A stretch of 43,982 nt of DNA from Lachnospiraceae bacterium (GCA_017479935.1 JAFVBO010000055.1:1-43982), one strand, 5' to 3'. Positions 16,710 to 25,211 are shown, counted from the first letter of the stretch. A program made the numbers and translations. The notes: a model not told the origin generated them from the letters alone.

Positions 16710-17270
16710 CTATGCAGCCGGTTCTTCGTTCACCGCGAACATGGGAATGCTCGTTTCAAGAGAAAGCGTATTGACATCGACCGTAACCGTGGTGCCTGCC
16801 GCCGTCACGGTGAAATTCCGCACACCGTCCGTCTCCTGAGCCCAGAAGTTTCCGCTTACTGCTTTGACCTCGGCGCTCGTCAGCCGGATTTCCATGATGC
16901 CGAGATCATCCGGTTCGGAAACGGTTTCGTAGCGACCTGTCAGCGTGAGGCGGGAAGTAAAGAACGGATCGAACGTGGCACCCTGAACAATATCCGTGTC
17001 CATATTGGAAATACAGGCGTAATGCATGGAAAGGACATAGGTGCCGTCCTCAAACAGATCCAGCTGCTGTGCCTGACTGCCCAGGAGGTTTTTCTCATAC
17101 TCAGCCATCCAGATGTAAGTATGGTTTCGGGAATACGATCCCATGAGGCCTGCAGCCGCTTCCGATGCCGTTTCAGGCGCATCGCCGCGGGGAGTCAGGT
17201 GAAGAACCATACAGGCCGCACAGGCTGCCACAACTGCAAATTCAACGATAAGATACAAGATACGTTTCAT
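16710..17270 (-). CDS. Secreted or membrane-anchored hypothetical protein, first gene of the GH3 operon
   Basis: The 186-aa protein has an N-terminal hydrophobic helix (ILYLIVEFAVVAACAACMVL) that serves as signal or anchor. The rest is beta-rich (DLFEDGTYVLSMHYACIS, SRLTLTGRYETV, NFTVTAAGTTVTVDVNTL) and could be a small lipocalin-like or carbohydrate-associated domain; no family is recognised. AAGGAGG directly before the ATG confirms the start. It is divergent from the araC-type gene and 93 bp upstream of the GH3 start. Confidence 0.65.
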   Translation of the reverse strand: MKRILYLIVEFAVVAACAACMVLHLTPRGDAPETASEAAAGLMGSYSRNHTYIWMAEYEKNLLGSQAQQLDLFEDGTYVLSMHYACISNMDTDIVQGATFDPFFTSRLTLTGRYETVSEPDDLGIMEIRLTSAEVKAVSGNFWAQETDGVRNFTVTAAGTTVTVDVNTLSLETSIPMFAVNEEPAA

Positions 17271-17376
17271 ATTTCCTCCTTCTTGGTGTTCATCCGTAAC
17301 ACAAACATGATTGTCTGCCAGATTATCTGATCCATGCGAGCCCCGGACGCATCACTTGGGTCATCTGCTGTACGGG

Positions 17377-17437
17377 AATATAACACAGATCGGACGGCAA
17401 TACCCTGTCATGGGTTGACGAATTGCCTGTCATGGGT
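17377..17437 (-). promoter_or_regulatory. Activator-type promoter of the GH3 operon with two phased AraC-like sites
   Basis: CCTGTCATGGGT occurs twice in direct orientation, 17404-17415 and 17426-17437, exactly 22 bp apart (two helical turns), as AraC-family dimers require. On the minus strand a TATATT -10 (17382-17377) has no consensus -35, and the near site overlaps the -35 position, which is typical of class II activation. Confidence 0.65.
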
Positions 17438-17481
17438 GAACGGGATTGCTCCTCACTTATCATATATGAAACACATGATCG

Positions 17482-17510
17482 TTGACTCCCCACAAAGGCT
17501 GTGTTACAGT
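17482..17510 (+). promoter_or_regulatory. Promoter of the AraC-family gene
   Basis: TTGACT (17482-17487), a 17-bp spacer and TACAGT (17505-17510), downstream of the two direct repeats. Confidence 0.5.
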
Positions 17511-17551
17511 GGACATGTAAAAGGCGGTATGAAAGGGAAAAGGAGGGATGA

Positions 17552-18658
17552 ATGATGTCGGGAAGAATGCGTACGGAAGAGATTTATCAGACGCTGAAAG
17601 ACTTGTCTGTCATGGAATTGTCTTATATGGAGTACCACCGGTCCCCGGAAGATTATCTAAGCCTGCAGATGTATACAGAGTATTTTCAAAACCGGGTTCT
17701 GCAAGAGAAAAAGCTGTACCGCTTCTATTTTCCTTCTCCGCTTCAGAATACGCGTAGTACTGCCTCCTTAAAAGATTTGACTCAGTTGAAGAGCAGCACG
17801 AATATCGTGCCGGGATATGACTTCAGCATCTGCAAGCAGTTCAATTTTCCGGGAAATTACCTGCACAACTGCGATTATTACACGTTCGTCTGCCAAATGG
17901 AAGGAGAAGGGGTTCTTTCATTGGAGAATACTCAGGTGGAAATGAAGCCCGGCGGATTCTTTCTGATCCCGGCGGACGTGAATTATGCACTGGAAACACA
18001 GCCGGGATCGATCTGCCTCTGCATGAATCTGCGCCATTCCTTTATCGCCTCCCATGCCCAGGAACTTTTCAGCGAAGATCTCCGGATGACACGCTTCATC
18101 CGGGAAACCATCTCGCATCCGACGCAGAACCGCTACGCGGCCTTAAAAAGCAAACCTTCCGAAGAACACCGGAGGCTGCTTCTCGAAATATTTTCGGAAT
18201 ATCTTACCCGGGATGATTTCAGCAATATTGTCATGCGATGCTGTCTGACGCTCCTGTTCTCCTTCCTGCTCCGGGATCCCGAGACGATCATGGAATGCCC
18301 GGGCGAGGATGATCGCGGAGAAAAATATCTCATACAGATCATCCGGTACATCCGCCAGAATTATCAGACCGTAACCCTGACGGATCTGGCCAGGAGCATA
18401 CACTTAAGTAAACAGTATGTCTGCCGGATCATTCGCCAGCAGACGGGAGACACGTACTCCACGCTGTTAAACCGGACTCGCATGCAGATTGCCTGCGATT
18501 ATCTGGCGGAATCGGATCTTTCCGTGGAAGAAATCGCCTATATGTGCGGTTTTTCGGAGCCCGCCAATTTTACACGGCAGTTTAAAAAGGATATCGGAAA
18601 AACGCCATCGATATACCGGAGAGAGAAAAAGAGCGGCCGCGGTGAAGCGTTTTCCTAA
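17552..18658 (+). CDS. AraC-family transcriptional regulator
   Basis: The 368-aa regulator has a variable N-terminal half with a cupin-like patch (NYLHNCDYYTFVCQMEGEGVLSLENTQVEMKPGGFFLIP) that probably senses a sugar. The C-terminal double helix-turn-helix of about 100 residues includes TLTDLARSIHLSKQYVCRIIRQQTG and SVEEIAYMCGFSEPANFTRQFKKDIGKTPSIYR. AGGAGGG at 17541-17547 serves the ATG pair at 17552/17555. It is divergent from the GH3 operon, with direct repeats between, so activation of the glycosidase operon is the likely role. The last four bases overlap the convergent symporter fragment. Confidence 0.9.
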   Translation: MMSGRMRTEEIYQTLKDLSVMELSYMEYHRSPEDYLSLQMYTEYFQNRVLQEKKLYRFYFPSPLQNTRSTASLKDLTQLKSSTNIVPGYDFSICKQFNFPGNYLHNCDYYTFVCQMEGEGVLSLENTQVEMKPGGFFLIPADVNYALETQPGSICLCMNLRHSFIASHAQELFSEDLRMTRFIRETISHPTQNRYAALKSKPSEEHRRLLLEIFSEYLTRDDFSNIVMRCCLTLLFSFLLRDPETIMECPGEDDRGEKYLIQIIRYIRQNYQTVTLTDLARSIHLSKQYVCRIIRQQTGDTYSTLLNRTRMQIACDYLAESDLSVEEIAYMCGFSEPANFTRQFKKDIGKTPSIYRREKKSGRGEAFS

Positions 18659-18987
18659 CTCTCGAATTTCTTCACATCCACCAGCCCCTCGCTTTTCGCG
18701 ATGATCAGCGTAGCGGCCACATCCCCCGTGGTGTTCGTCACGGTGCAGGTCATATCGATGATCGGCATGACGCCCATGATCATGCCCATCGACTCAATCG
18801 GAACGCCTAAGTCCTGCAGCACAACGGCCAGACACACAAAGATGACGCCCGGGATGCCGGGGCAGCCTAAGGAGATCAGGATGATCATGATCCCCATGGA
18901 GAAAAACGAGGAAGGCGGAACCGCCACGCCATAGGCTTTAGCCAGGAACAGGCCGCTGATCACCAGCAGAATGCTGAAGCCATCCAT
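18655..18987 (-). pseudogene. C-terminal fragment of a dicarboxylate/amino acid:cation symporter (SDF family)
   Basis: The 110 codons match only the end of a DAACS transporter: the re-entrant loop region (SLGCPGIPGVIFVCLAVVLQ) and the helix with TVTNTTGDVAATLIIAKSEG. Normal members are about 400 aa, so about three quarters are missing at the 5' side, where the ECF gene now lies 16 bp away. GAGGA precedes the ATG, so a short product could still be made, but it lacks a complete transport core. Confidence 0.75.
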
Positions 18988-19003
18988 TGTCTATTCCTCA
19001 GAG

Positions 19004-19555
19004 CTATTTTACTTTTTTTAACCGCGGGATGATCAGCATCGCCAGCACCCCTCCGACAAGCGCCGTCAGGCCCTGGGGCCACGAAAACATGACGGAGAGC
19101 GCCGCCGCCTGCTTATCGGGAACAGAAGCAAACAGCCGAAGCGCCGCCGGAACCGTGAGCCACAAAAAGGCACACTTGATGACGGCTGCGGCGATCACCC
19201 CCACGATCCCCGGCAGCTTTGCCTTCACGGAAAGCAGATGGTACACAAATGCCAATAGCGCGTTCCCGCAGGCGATGAGCGGCACGATGGGCACCACCTG
19301 CGGCCCCACCCCGATCACGCTGGCCAGGACGGCCGAAATGATTCCGATTAACACGGCGCTTCCCACGCCCACGCAGGCCGTAAAGACCAGCAAAATACAG
19401 TTGACAAGGCTCCCCGTGATGAGCTGTTTCACCGCGAACGGCCCTACAATCACCGCGCCGGCGGGGAACAGACTTCCTAAGTACTGCGCGGCCACCACCA
19501 GGGCGATCCCCATCGCTGTAAAGGTGATAAAACGAATACGATCTCCTTTTTCCAT
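19004..19555 (-). CDS. ECF-type transporter S component-like membrane protein
   Basis: The 183-aa protein has about six membrane helices and the style of ECF S components (RFITFTAMGIALVVAAQYLGSLFPAG at the N-terminus). These bind a vitamin, cofactor or metal and work with a shared energising module encoded elsewhere. The start at 19555 uses AGGAGAGG ten bases upstream; a start at 19594 has no ribosome site. It lies downstream of a [FeFe] hydrogenase on the same strand. A link between the two, such as supply of a hydrogenase cofactor precursor, is speculation. Confidence 0.7.
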   Translation of the reverse strand: MEKGDRIRFITFTAMGIALVVAAQYLGSLFPAGAVIVGPFAVKQLITGSLVNCILLVFTACVGVGSAVLIGIISAVLASVIGVGPQVVPIVPLIACGNALLAFVYHLLSVKAKLPGIVGVIAAAVIKCAFLWLTVPAALRLFASVPDKQAAALSVMFSWPQGLTALVGGVLAMLIIPRLKKVK

Positions 19556-19708
19556 TTCTTCTACGCCTCTCCTCACATGAGGAAAGAAGCGCATGAAGTC
19601 GACTTACACCGCGCTCCTTTCCCATGTTTCATAATAGAATTTTCCAGGCTTAACGGCCATCTCGGGCTTACGCAAAGCGTTCTGCCGGCTTAAACCTTAA
19701 CTCCTGCT

Positions 19709-21223
19709 CTATTCTTCCGCTTCTTTCAAACGTCCGGCAAAGCTGCTCTCCGCAGAACTCTTCTTGGTAGCTGCCGCCTTGTACTTCTCGATATTCTTGG
19801 TCGACTGCGCCACGGGCGTAATCGTGCCGGCGCCGGCCACGCACCCGCCGGGACAGGCCATGCCCTCCAAAAGGTACCCGTTCTTTAAGCCCTTCTGCGC
19901 CAGAAGAAGCATCTTCTTGCATTCCCGCAGGCCGTTGCCCACTTCCATAGGCACCTGGCGCTCCGGAGCGATCTTCGAGATATGGTCCTTCACAGCGGCT
20001 GCCACGCCGCCAACCACGGCAAATCCGCGGCCCGCGCCGGAGCCTTCCTCGAATTCCTTATCGCACTCATCCGGCTTGATGGTCGCAAAGTCAATATCCT
20101 TCGCCTTGAACATGCCGTTTAATTCCTCAAACGTCAGCACAAAGTCCACATCCGAGCGCACCGTGCGGCGGCTGGCCTCCAGCTTCTTGGCCGCGCAGGG
20201 GCCCACAAAGACGATCCGCGCATCCGGATAATCCTTCTTCACCAGACGGGCCGTCAGCACCATGGGCGTCAAGGCCATGGAGATGTACGGAGCCAGGTCC
20301 GGGAAGGTCTTCTTGGCAAAAATACTCCAGGCCGGGCAGCACGAGGTGCCCATGAAAGGCTGCTGCTCCGGAACCTTCTCGAGGAAGTCCTCCGCCTCCT
20401 CAATCGTGCAAAGGTCCGCGCCAACCGCCACTTCCATGGTATCAAAGAAGCCCAGAAGCCGCATGGCTTTGCGGAGCTTGGCAGGCGTTGCGCCGGGGAA
20501 CTGCCCCACAAACGCAGGCGCGACGATGGCGATCACCTTCTCCCCGCTCCGGATCGTATGGATCAGCTGGTAAATCTGACTCTTGTCGGCGATGGCGCCA
20601 AACGGGCAGTTGACCAGGCACATGCCGCAGGACACGCACTTATCGTAATTGATCTTGGCCCGGCCGAATTCATCCGAGCCGATGGCATCCACGCCGCAGG
20701 CCTTCGCGCAAGGACGCTCAATCTTACTGATGGCGTCATACGGGCACTGCTCCACGCAGCGGCCGCACTTAACACAAAGGGAATTGTCGATCACGCTGTG
20801 CCCGTACTTGTCCGTCGTGATGGCGTTTCTGGGGCACACATTCTGGCAAGGATGGCTTAAACACCCCTGGCAGTTGGAGCTGACGCGCATCTCCTTCTCC
20901 GGGCAGGCATTGCAGGCAAAGGGAATTACGTTGATCAGCGGCGGATCGTAATACTTCTGGGAGATGTTCGCCTCCTCCATGCCCGCGCTCGGCAGGCCAT
21001 ACTCCGACGCAGAGCGAAGCGGCAATCCGCAGGCCAGACGAAGGCGCTCCGAAACGATAGCTCTCTCCCGGAACACGCTGTCCCGGTACTTCGCCACCTC
21101 ACCCGGAATAATCTTGTACGGAAGCTCATCCATCTTGGAATAATCCCCCTCGTAGGCCATCCGCGCGACCTCTTCAAACACCGACCTTCTCAGGTCGTCC
21201 ACAACACTGTGTACACCTCTCAT
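19709..21223 (-). CDS. [FeFe] hydrogenase, monomeric, group-B-like
   Basis: The 504-aa iron-sulfur enzyme carries the H-cluster motifs L1 TSCCPAW (293-299), L2 GPCAAKKLE (341-349, with Gly in place of the common Met) and L3 EGMACPGGC (453-461). The N-terminal half is rich in Fe-S ligands: CNAC and CQGCLSHPCQNVC (104-130), CVKCGRCVEQCP (150-161) and CVSCGMCLVNCP (196-207). A GPC form of L2 and this N-terminal arrangement fit group B hydrogenases, cytosolic enzymes thought to couple ferredoxin oxidation to H2. No diaphorase subunits are adjacent. The first 90 residues are a helical extension. The ECF component follows 153 bp downstream. Confidence 0.9.
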   Translation of the reverse strand: MRGVHSVVDDLRRSVFEEVARMAYEGDYSKMDELPYKIIPGEVAKYRDSVFRERAIVSERLRLACGLPLRSASEYGLPSAGMEEANISQKYYDPPLINVIPFACNACPEKEMRVSSNCQGCLSHPCQNVCPRNAITTDKYGHSVIDNSLCVKCGRCVEQCPYDAISKIERPCAKACGVDAIGSDEFGRAKINYDKCVSCGMCLVNCPFGAIADKSQIYQLIHTIRSGEKVIAIVAPAFVGQFPGATPAKLRKAMRLLGFFDTMEVAVGADLCTIEEAEDFLEKVPEQQPFMGTSCCPAWSIFAKKTFPDLAPYISMALTPMVLTARLVKKDYPDARIVFVGPCAAKKLEASRRTVRSDVDFVLTFEELNGMFKAKDIDFATIKPDECDKEFEEGSGAGRGFAVVGGVAAAVKDHISKIAPERQVPMEVGNGLRECKKMLLLAQKGLKNGYLLEGMACPGGCVAGAGTITPVAQSTKNIEKYKAAATKKSSAESSFAGRLKEAEE

Positions 21224-21367
21224 GCTTCTATCCTTTCTATACGGTAGTGAAGCGGCCTTTCAAAGCCGCAGGATTCTCTGACATTCTTCGTACTGTCCGT
21301 AACCTGTTTTGCTACTTTACCACAAAATCTTCTTTTCGGCTACTATTTTAGAAAAGTAGGTGGGAGG
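21224..21367. other. Intergenic upstream of the hydrogenase gene
   Basis: This stretch should carry the minus-strand hydrogenase promoter, but I see no clear consensus pair. The last 100 bp lead into the repeat cluster. Confidence 0.3.
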
Positions 21368-21472
21368 TGACAGGGGACGGGCCTGTGTCACCTTTTTTTC
21401 AAAAATGTGACACAGACCCGTCCCCTGTCACCTCAGGCCCCAAAAAATGTGACACAGGCCCGTCCCCTGTCA
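21368..21472. repeat. REP-like repeat cluster, one forward and two reverse copies
   Basis: The forward copy is 21368-21390; reverse copies are 21408-21430 and 21450-21472. The first two pair with flanking GAGG/CCTC into a long hairpin around a T/A-rich loop. The cluster ends 4 bp from the stop codon of the lipase-like gene, so it can terminate that operon. Confidence 0.95.
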
Positions 21473-21476
21473 CCTT

Positions 21477-23189
21477 TCACCGATAATTCTCATCCATCGA
21501 CGCCAGCCACGCAAAGCAAAGCTCCGGGTAATGCGCCTCCGCGATTCCCTTTCCGTTGTACACCAGCGTGATAAAATAGCTTGGGTTCCGGGTCAAAAGC
21601 GCCAGCGCCAGATCGCCCAGGTCCTTGCCAGCCGCGTCGATCAGCGCTTCGTCATACCAGGTGATGCCGGCTTTTTCCACCGCGGCCAGGAGCCACCCGG
21701 AGATCTCCGAGAACGCCTCCTCCTCCAGCGCATCCCGCCGTTCCTTTTTCCAGTTCTTCACCCAAAGGCCCCGGATGCCGACGTTGTACACATACTTTAC
21801 GAGGAAGCGCCCCATGTGCCGCACCGATTGATTGATCAGTTCATTTAGCAGCACACGCGACTGTTCGTCCGTGCAGCCAAAGACGACCGAGCAGATTTCC
21901 CGGATCTCATCTTCATAGGTGCCCGCGTAATTAGCCCGTTTTCTCAGGTACGCAAAGGAAATCAGGGTGGCGTAGCGGGACAGGAACTCGCCCTGCGTCA
22001 GGTTCTCTTCCGTGTCATCCTTGATGAGCTTTTCCCCGTCCAGAAATCCCCGGAACCCAATCGACAGGTCCAGCTTCTTCATCTGAAAATCATCCACCTG
22101 ATAGCTTCCGGCCGTGGGCAGCTTTCTGTAAATACTCAGCATGGCCGCCTTTTTCGCCTCGTAATCCTCCGGATCCGAGTCCTTCGTCGGAAGAATAATG
22201 CTGCTGCCATACCTCCCAAAGCCAAAAAACGCCGGGGCCACATAAATCACCGGGTCATTCGGGTTCAGGACGTTATAAATATTCTGGTACCGGGGAGCGT
22301 CCAGCGCATTCTTTTTTAAAGCCCCCGCCGGCGTCTCGAAGCAATACGCGTAGATATCTTCCAGCGAGTAAGTCAGTCCCGGGGCGATCATCTGCCCGTT
22401 CTCCCACTCCTTATCCATCCGGGCCGCCAGAAGGTTGGCGACCGCAGCCCCGCGGCTGTACCCGGTGATCCAGAATTTTACCTTTCCGGCGATCTTCTGC
22501 TCCCGCAGATACGCCTCCAAAAACGCGTAGACACTTTCCTTCGCTTCCTCAAACCCGGCATGAACGCCCGACGCGCCCACCGTAAAATTTCCGGCCCATT
22601 CCTGCTCATAGCCGCCGCCGCGAAGGACAACGGCGATCAGTTCGTACGTCTCATCGCCTTCGCCCATGCTCCGGTGGCCGGCGATCACGCCGATCGAATC
22701 GGTGGAGGGTTTCTTCTCATACCACTCGTTGAATGCGATGTTCTCCTCTTCCATCCCGATGTCCATGAGGAGGTTTTTCACATTTCGGAAGCTGTTCCGG
22801 TATGCCGCATTGGACGCGGTGATCCCTGCATTTCCCAGCTCAGGCCGATCAGTTACATGATCCTCTGCGGCCTCCTCCTTCACCCCAAACGAAGACATCG
22901 CCAGCGCTAAGGACATGGTCGCGAGGCTCGGGTGAAAGCCCGAGAGCGCGCTGTCCGAAAAATAATCAGGCATAAAATAACAGATTGCAGATGCCTTGTC
23001 ATCATAAAAGAAGGAAAGCTGCAGCGGCTCCTCCGCACGAGTCTCCGCAGCTGGCAACGATGTGTCCGCCGCGGCTGGCAGAGGAATGGCCGCCGCAGCA
23101 TGCAAACCGATCGTCGCCACACTAATCAGGAAGGCCAGGAAGCCCCCCAAAATGCGCCGCCAGATACGACTTTTCTCTGTCCCTCTCAC
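21477..23189 (-). CDS. Secreted lipase-like alpha/beta hydrolase
   Basis: The 570-aa protein has a Sec signal (RRILGGFLAFLISVATIGLHAAAA). A class-3-lipase-like segment has the nucleophile elbow GYSRG with Ser245, preceded by GVHAGFEEAKESVYAFLEAYL as in that family. The C-terminal 250 residues are helical and unassigned. The start codon overlaps the stop of the preceding gene (ATGA), so the two secreted proteins are translated together. A role in breaking down or remodelling an extracellular ester is likely, but the substrate is unknown. Confidence 0.75.
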   Translation of the reverse strand: MRGTEKSRIWRRILGGFLAFLISVATIGLHAAAAIPLPAAADTSLPAAETRAEEPLQLSFFYDDKASAICYFMPDYFSDSALSGFHPSLATMSLALAMSSFGVKEEAAEDHVTDRPELGNAGITASNAAYRNSFRNVKNLLMDIGMEEENIAFNEWYEKKPSTDSIGVIAGHRSMGEGDETYELIAVVLRGGGYEQEWAGNFTVGASGVHAGFEEAKESVYAFLEAYLREQKIAGKVKFWITGYSRGAAVANLLAARMDKEWENGQMIAPGLTYSLEDIYAYCFETPAGALKKNALDAPRYQNIYNVLNPNDPVIYVAPAFFGFGRYGSSIILPTKDSDPEDYEAKKAAMLSIYRKLPTAGSYQVDDFQMKKLDLSIGFRGFLDGEKLIKDDTEENLTQGEFLSRYATLISFAYLRKRANYAGTYEDEIREICSVVFGCTDEQSRVLLNELINQSVRHMGRFLVKYVYNVGIRGLWVKNWKKERRDALEEEAFSEISGWLLAAVEKAGITWYDEALIDAAGKDLGDLALALLTRNPSYFITLVYNGKGIAEAHYPELCFAWLASMDENYR

Positions 23190-24439
23190 TCTTTCACCAG
23201 TACCTTGATCTCCGAAATGCAGTTATCCTCCCAAAGCGCTCCCTGATCCGCCTTCAGGATTGTGATGCGCACCCAGGTCGCACGCACCGTCTGCCCAACG
23301 GGCAGGGTGATGGTGCTGCCAATCCAGTCGTTTCGCGCCACTTTGTAGTTCTGCTTTGTCCCGTCAGAAAATTCCATGCTGATTTCGACCGGGAAGCAGT
23401 TATTCACATAGGTATCATGCGTCTTCTGATAGCCGGGATTGATGACAACCGCCGCGACCGCCTGCTCGTTCAGGAACTGAAGCTGGAGCCATTCCCCGCG
23501 CCCCGTACCTTCCGCATTTTCCGTCCACGCGGTTGCCAGGTCCCCGTCCACCGCACAGCTTGCAAAATAGATCAGGCCATCCTCCGGCGGCAATTCGGAC
23601 GAAGCGGAAGCCGAAACGATTTCCGCATAGTTCTCCCTTCCGGGCAGGATGGCGGACCCATCATATAAAGCCATCCCCAGGGTATTCTTCGTCGCATAAA
23701 ACGTCTTCAGAATTCCCTCAAAGTCAGCGGCGGAGCCTGCCGTAATCGGAAAGCTGATGCGGCTATCCCCGTACAGAATGGTGGCGCTAAAGCCTCCTTC
23801 GGTCTCGAACAGTTTTCCCCAGTCAAGAAGCACCGCTCTCCCGTCGGCCACATCCCATATTTCATACACCCGTTCAAACTGAATCCCTTCGGATGCGGAT
23901 GACCTGGCCGCCACATGGACCGTCACAAGCTGCGGTTTCCCACTCCCCTCCAAGTCCACCAGCGCGGCATAACACAGCCCTTCCAGCGTATATTCATATT
24001 CATTCAGCTGGGCAATCTGCGGACTGCCGTATACCGTTTCCAGAATCCGGATCTTATCCCGGAAGAGACGATACCTGATTTCCAGGGGGTCTTCCTGCTT
24101 CTGTTCCTGCGAAATTTCCTGTGTATCCTGCGGGCGCGCTCCTTCCGTTTCCTTCTCCTCTGCTGCTTTTGCGCCTGCAGTTTCTTCATGCGCAGCCTGA
24201 GACGCCTCTTCCGTAGGAAGTTCGGAAGCACCATCTGCCGGTTTCTGACTGGGATCCTGCTGCTCGCCCTCCTTCGTCTCCTCTTCCGTTTCATCTTCCC
24301 CGCCAAAGAAGAAGAAATTGCCGGTTTCCCGCATGATCGCATCTTCCGCTGCGCCGGAAGGTACCACATATCCCAGGCAACCCGCCATCATAGCTGCTGC
24401 CATGGCCCATGCACCAATACGTCCTGTGATTGTTCTCAT
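23186..24439 (-). CDS. Secreted (probable lipoprotein) with C-terminal NADase-type glycan-binding/discoidin-like domain
   Basis: The 417-aa protein starts at the second in-frame ATG (24439), served by AGGTGAGG; the first at 24448 has no ribosome site. A signal peptide ends in AAMMAGC, a plausible lipobox. Residues of about 50-120 are an acidic Glu/Gln-rich linker. A middle domain with YSRL-like FRDKIRILETVYGSPQ and a terminal jelly-roll domain (AVDGDLATAWTENAEGTGRGEWLQL, ending SEIKVLVKE) follow. The latter matches the domain found in NADase-like toxins and many clostridial surface proteins, which binds glycans. It is the first gene of a two-gene operon with the lipase-like protein. Confidence 0.7.
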   Translation of the reverse strand: MRTITGRIGAWAMAAAMMAGCLGYVVPSGAAEDAIMRETGNFFFFGGEDETEEETKEGEQQDPSQKPADGASELPTEEASQAAHEETAGAKAAEEKETEGARPQDTQEISQEQKQEDPLEIRYRLFRDKIRILETVYGSPQIAQLNEYEYTLEGLCYAALVDLEGSGKPQLVTVHVAARSSASEGIQFERVYEIWDVADGRAVLLDWGKLFETEGGFSATILYGDSRISFPITAGSAADFEGILKTFYATKNTLGMALYDGSAILPGRENYAEIVSASASSELPPEDGLIYFASCAVDGDLATAWTENAEGTGRGEWLQLQFLNEQAVAAVVINPGYQKTHDTYVNNCFPVEISMEFSDGTKQNYKVARNDWIGSTITLPVGQTVRATWVRITILKADQGALWEDNCISEIKVLVKE

Positions 24440-24454
24440 TATCCTCACCTCATA

Positions 24455-24560
24455 TTATAAAAAATCCTTATGCGACCTTACGACCGCGCCGTACCATATG
24501 ATATCGCCCCTACTCATAGCTTCGTTGCTTAGCAACACCTGCCAGGTTCAGTGCTCCTCT
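24455..24560 (-). promoter_or_regulatory. Promoter and structured leader (element A) of the secreted-protein operon
   Basis: On the minus strand a TATAAT near 24563-24568 begins a leader of about 110 nt. Positions 24473-24500 match 32055-32082 at 22 of 28 bases; all six differences are transitions. The RNA stem is CGGUC-GUAA-GGUCG here and CGGCC-AUAA-GGCCG in the other copy. Both are followed by a run of U and then the ribosome site. I recognise no known riboswitch class. Confidence 0.5.
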
Positions 24561-24623
24561 TCATTATAGCCACAACAGCATCAAATGAAAAGAAAAAAAT
24601 GCCTGCACATTTTCAAAAAGGGC

Positions 24624-24666
24624 TTGACAGTTCTAATTTTCCAGTGTACTATGTACCTAGTTCACT
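24624..24666 (+). promoter_or_regulatory. Promoter and 24-bp palindromic operator of the GntR-ABC operon
   Basis: TTGACA (24624-24629), a 17-bp spacer and TACTAT (24647-24652). A 24-bp dyad at 24643-24666 matches its reverse complement at 20 of 24 positions and covers the -10 box, consistent with autorepression by the YtrA-type protein encoded next. Confidence 0.8.
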
Positions 24667-24705
24667 AATTCAGCAGCCTTTTTTCAGGTTGCAGAGAGGA
24701 GCCGC

Positions 24706-25068
24706 ATGAAGTTTAACACGTCCATGCCCATCTATCTTCAGGTGATCACCGCTATCAAACGGGATCTCGTCACAGGGAAGATGAAAGCCGGGGACAAACT
24801 CCCGTCCGGAAGGGAGCTTGCCACCCTGTACGAAATCAACCCAAACACAGCAGCCCGGGTTTACTCAGAGCTCGAGCAGGAAGGGATCACCTTCACCAGG
24901 CGGGGTCTGGGCACCTACGTGACAGAAGACGAAGCGCTGATCCGCCGCCTGAAGGAGGAGATGGCGGAGGAACTCGTCACCCGATTTCTGGAAGAGATGA
25001 AAGAACTGGGCATTCCGCCTGAGGATGCCATCAACATGGCGACAAACGCCTTGTCCCGAAAGCTGTAA
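24706..25068 (+). CDS. GntR-family (YtrA-type) regulator of the ABC exporter operon
   Basis: The 120-aa protein has a winged helix (MPIYLQVITAIKRDLVTGKMKAGDKLPSGRELA, NPNTAARVYSELEQEGI) followed by a short helical dimer tail (RRLKEEMAEELVTRFLEEMKELG). GAGAGGAG precedes the ATG. It is followed by an ABC ATPase and permease, the standard ytrA-ytrB layout, usually induced by cell-wall-active compounds. The palindrome over its promoter supports negative autoregulation. It is similar in size and build to the regulator at 923-1285. Confidence 0.9.
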   Translation: MKFNTSMPIYLQVITAIKRDLVTGKMKAGDKLPSGRELATLYEINPNTAARVYSELEQEGITFTRRGLGTYVTEDEALIRRLKEEMAEELVTRFLEEMKELGIPPEDAINMATNALSRKL

Positions 25069-25097
25069 ATAATATCTACTTAACACACCACAAAGCC

Positions 25098-25205
25098 CAG
25101 GCTCCCGCCTGCGGCGTAGTTACGAAACACAAATGAACCGGCGCCTTACAAGCAGGCCTCAAAGCCGCAAGGAAAACAGCCCTGTGCGCCGGTTCCAGAA
25201 AGGAT
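25098..25205. repeat. Structured intergenic element within the GntR-ABC operon
   Basis: A small hairpin (CAGGC 25098-25102 with GCCTG 25107-25111) precedes a 10-bp perfect stem (25135-25144 with 25196-25205) around a 51-nt loop. The right part, GGAAAACAGCCCTGTGC (25181-25197), recurs with one change at 36466-36482. It lies between gntR and the ATPase gene and could set expression of the latter, or be a dispersed repeat. Confidence 0.55.
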
Positions 25206-25211
25206 GTTCTT

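Noticed and set aside
24449-24560. Known riboswitch (c-di-GMP, T-box, SAM or similar) ahead of the secreted-protein operon
   Set aside because: I looked for conserved cores of these classes and found none; recorded instead as an unclassified element shared with 32055-32082.
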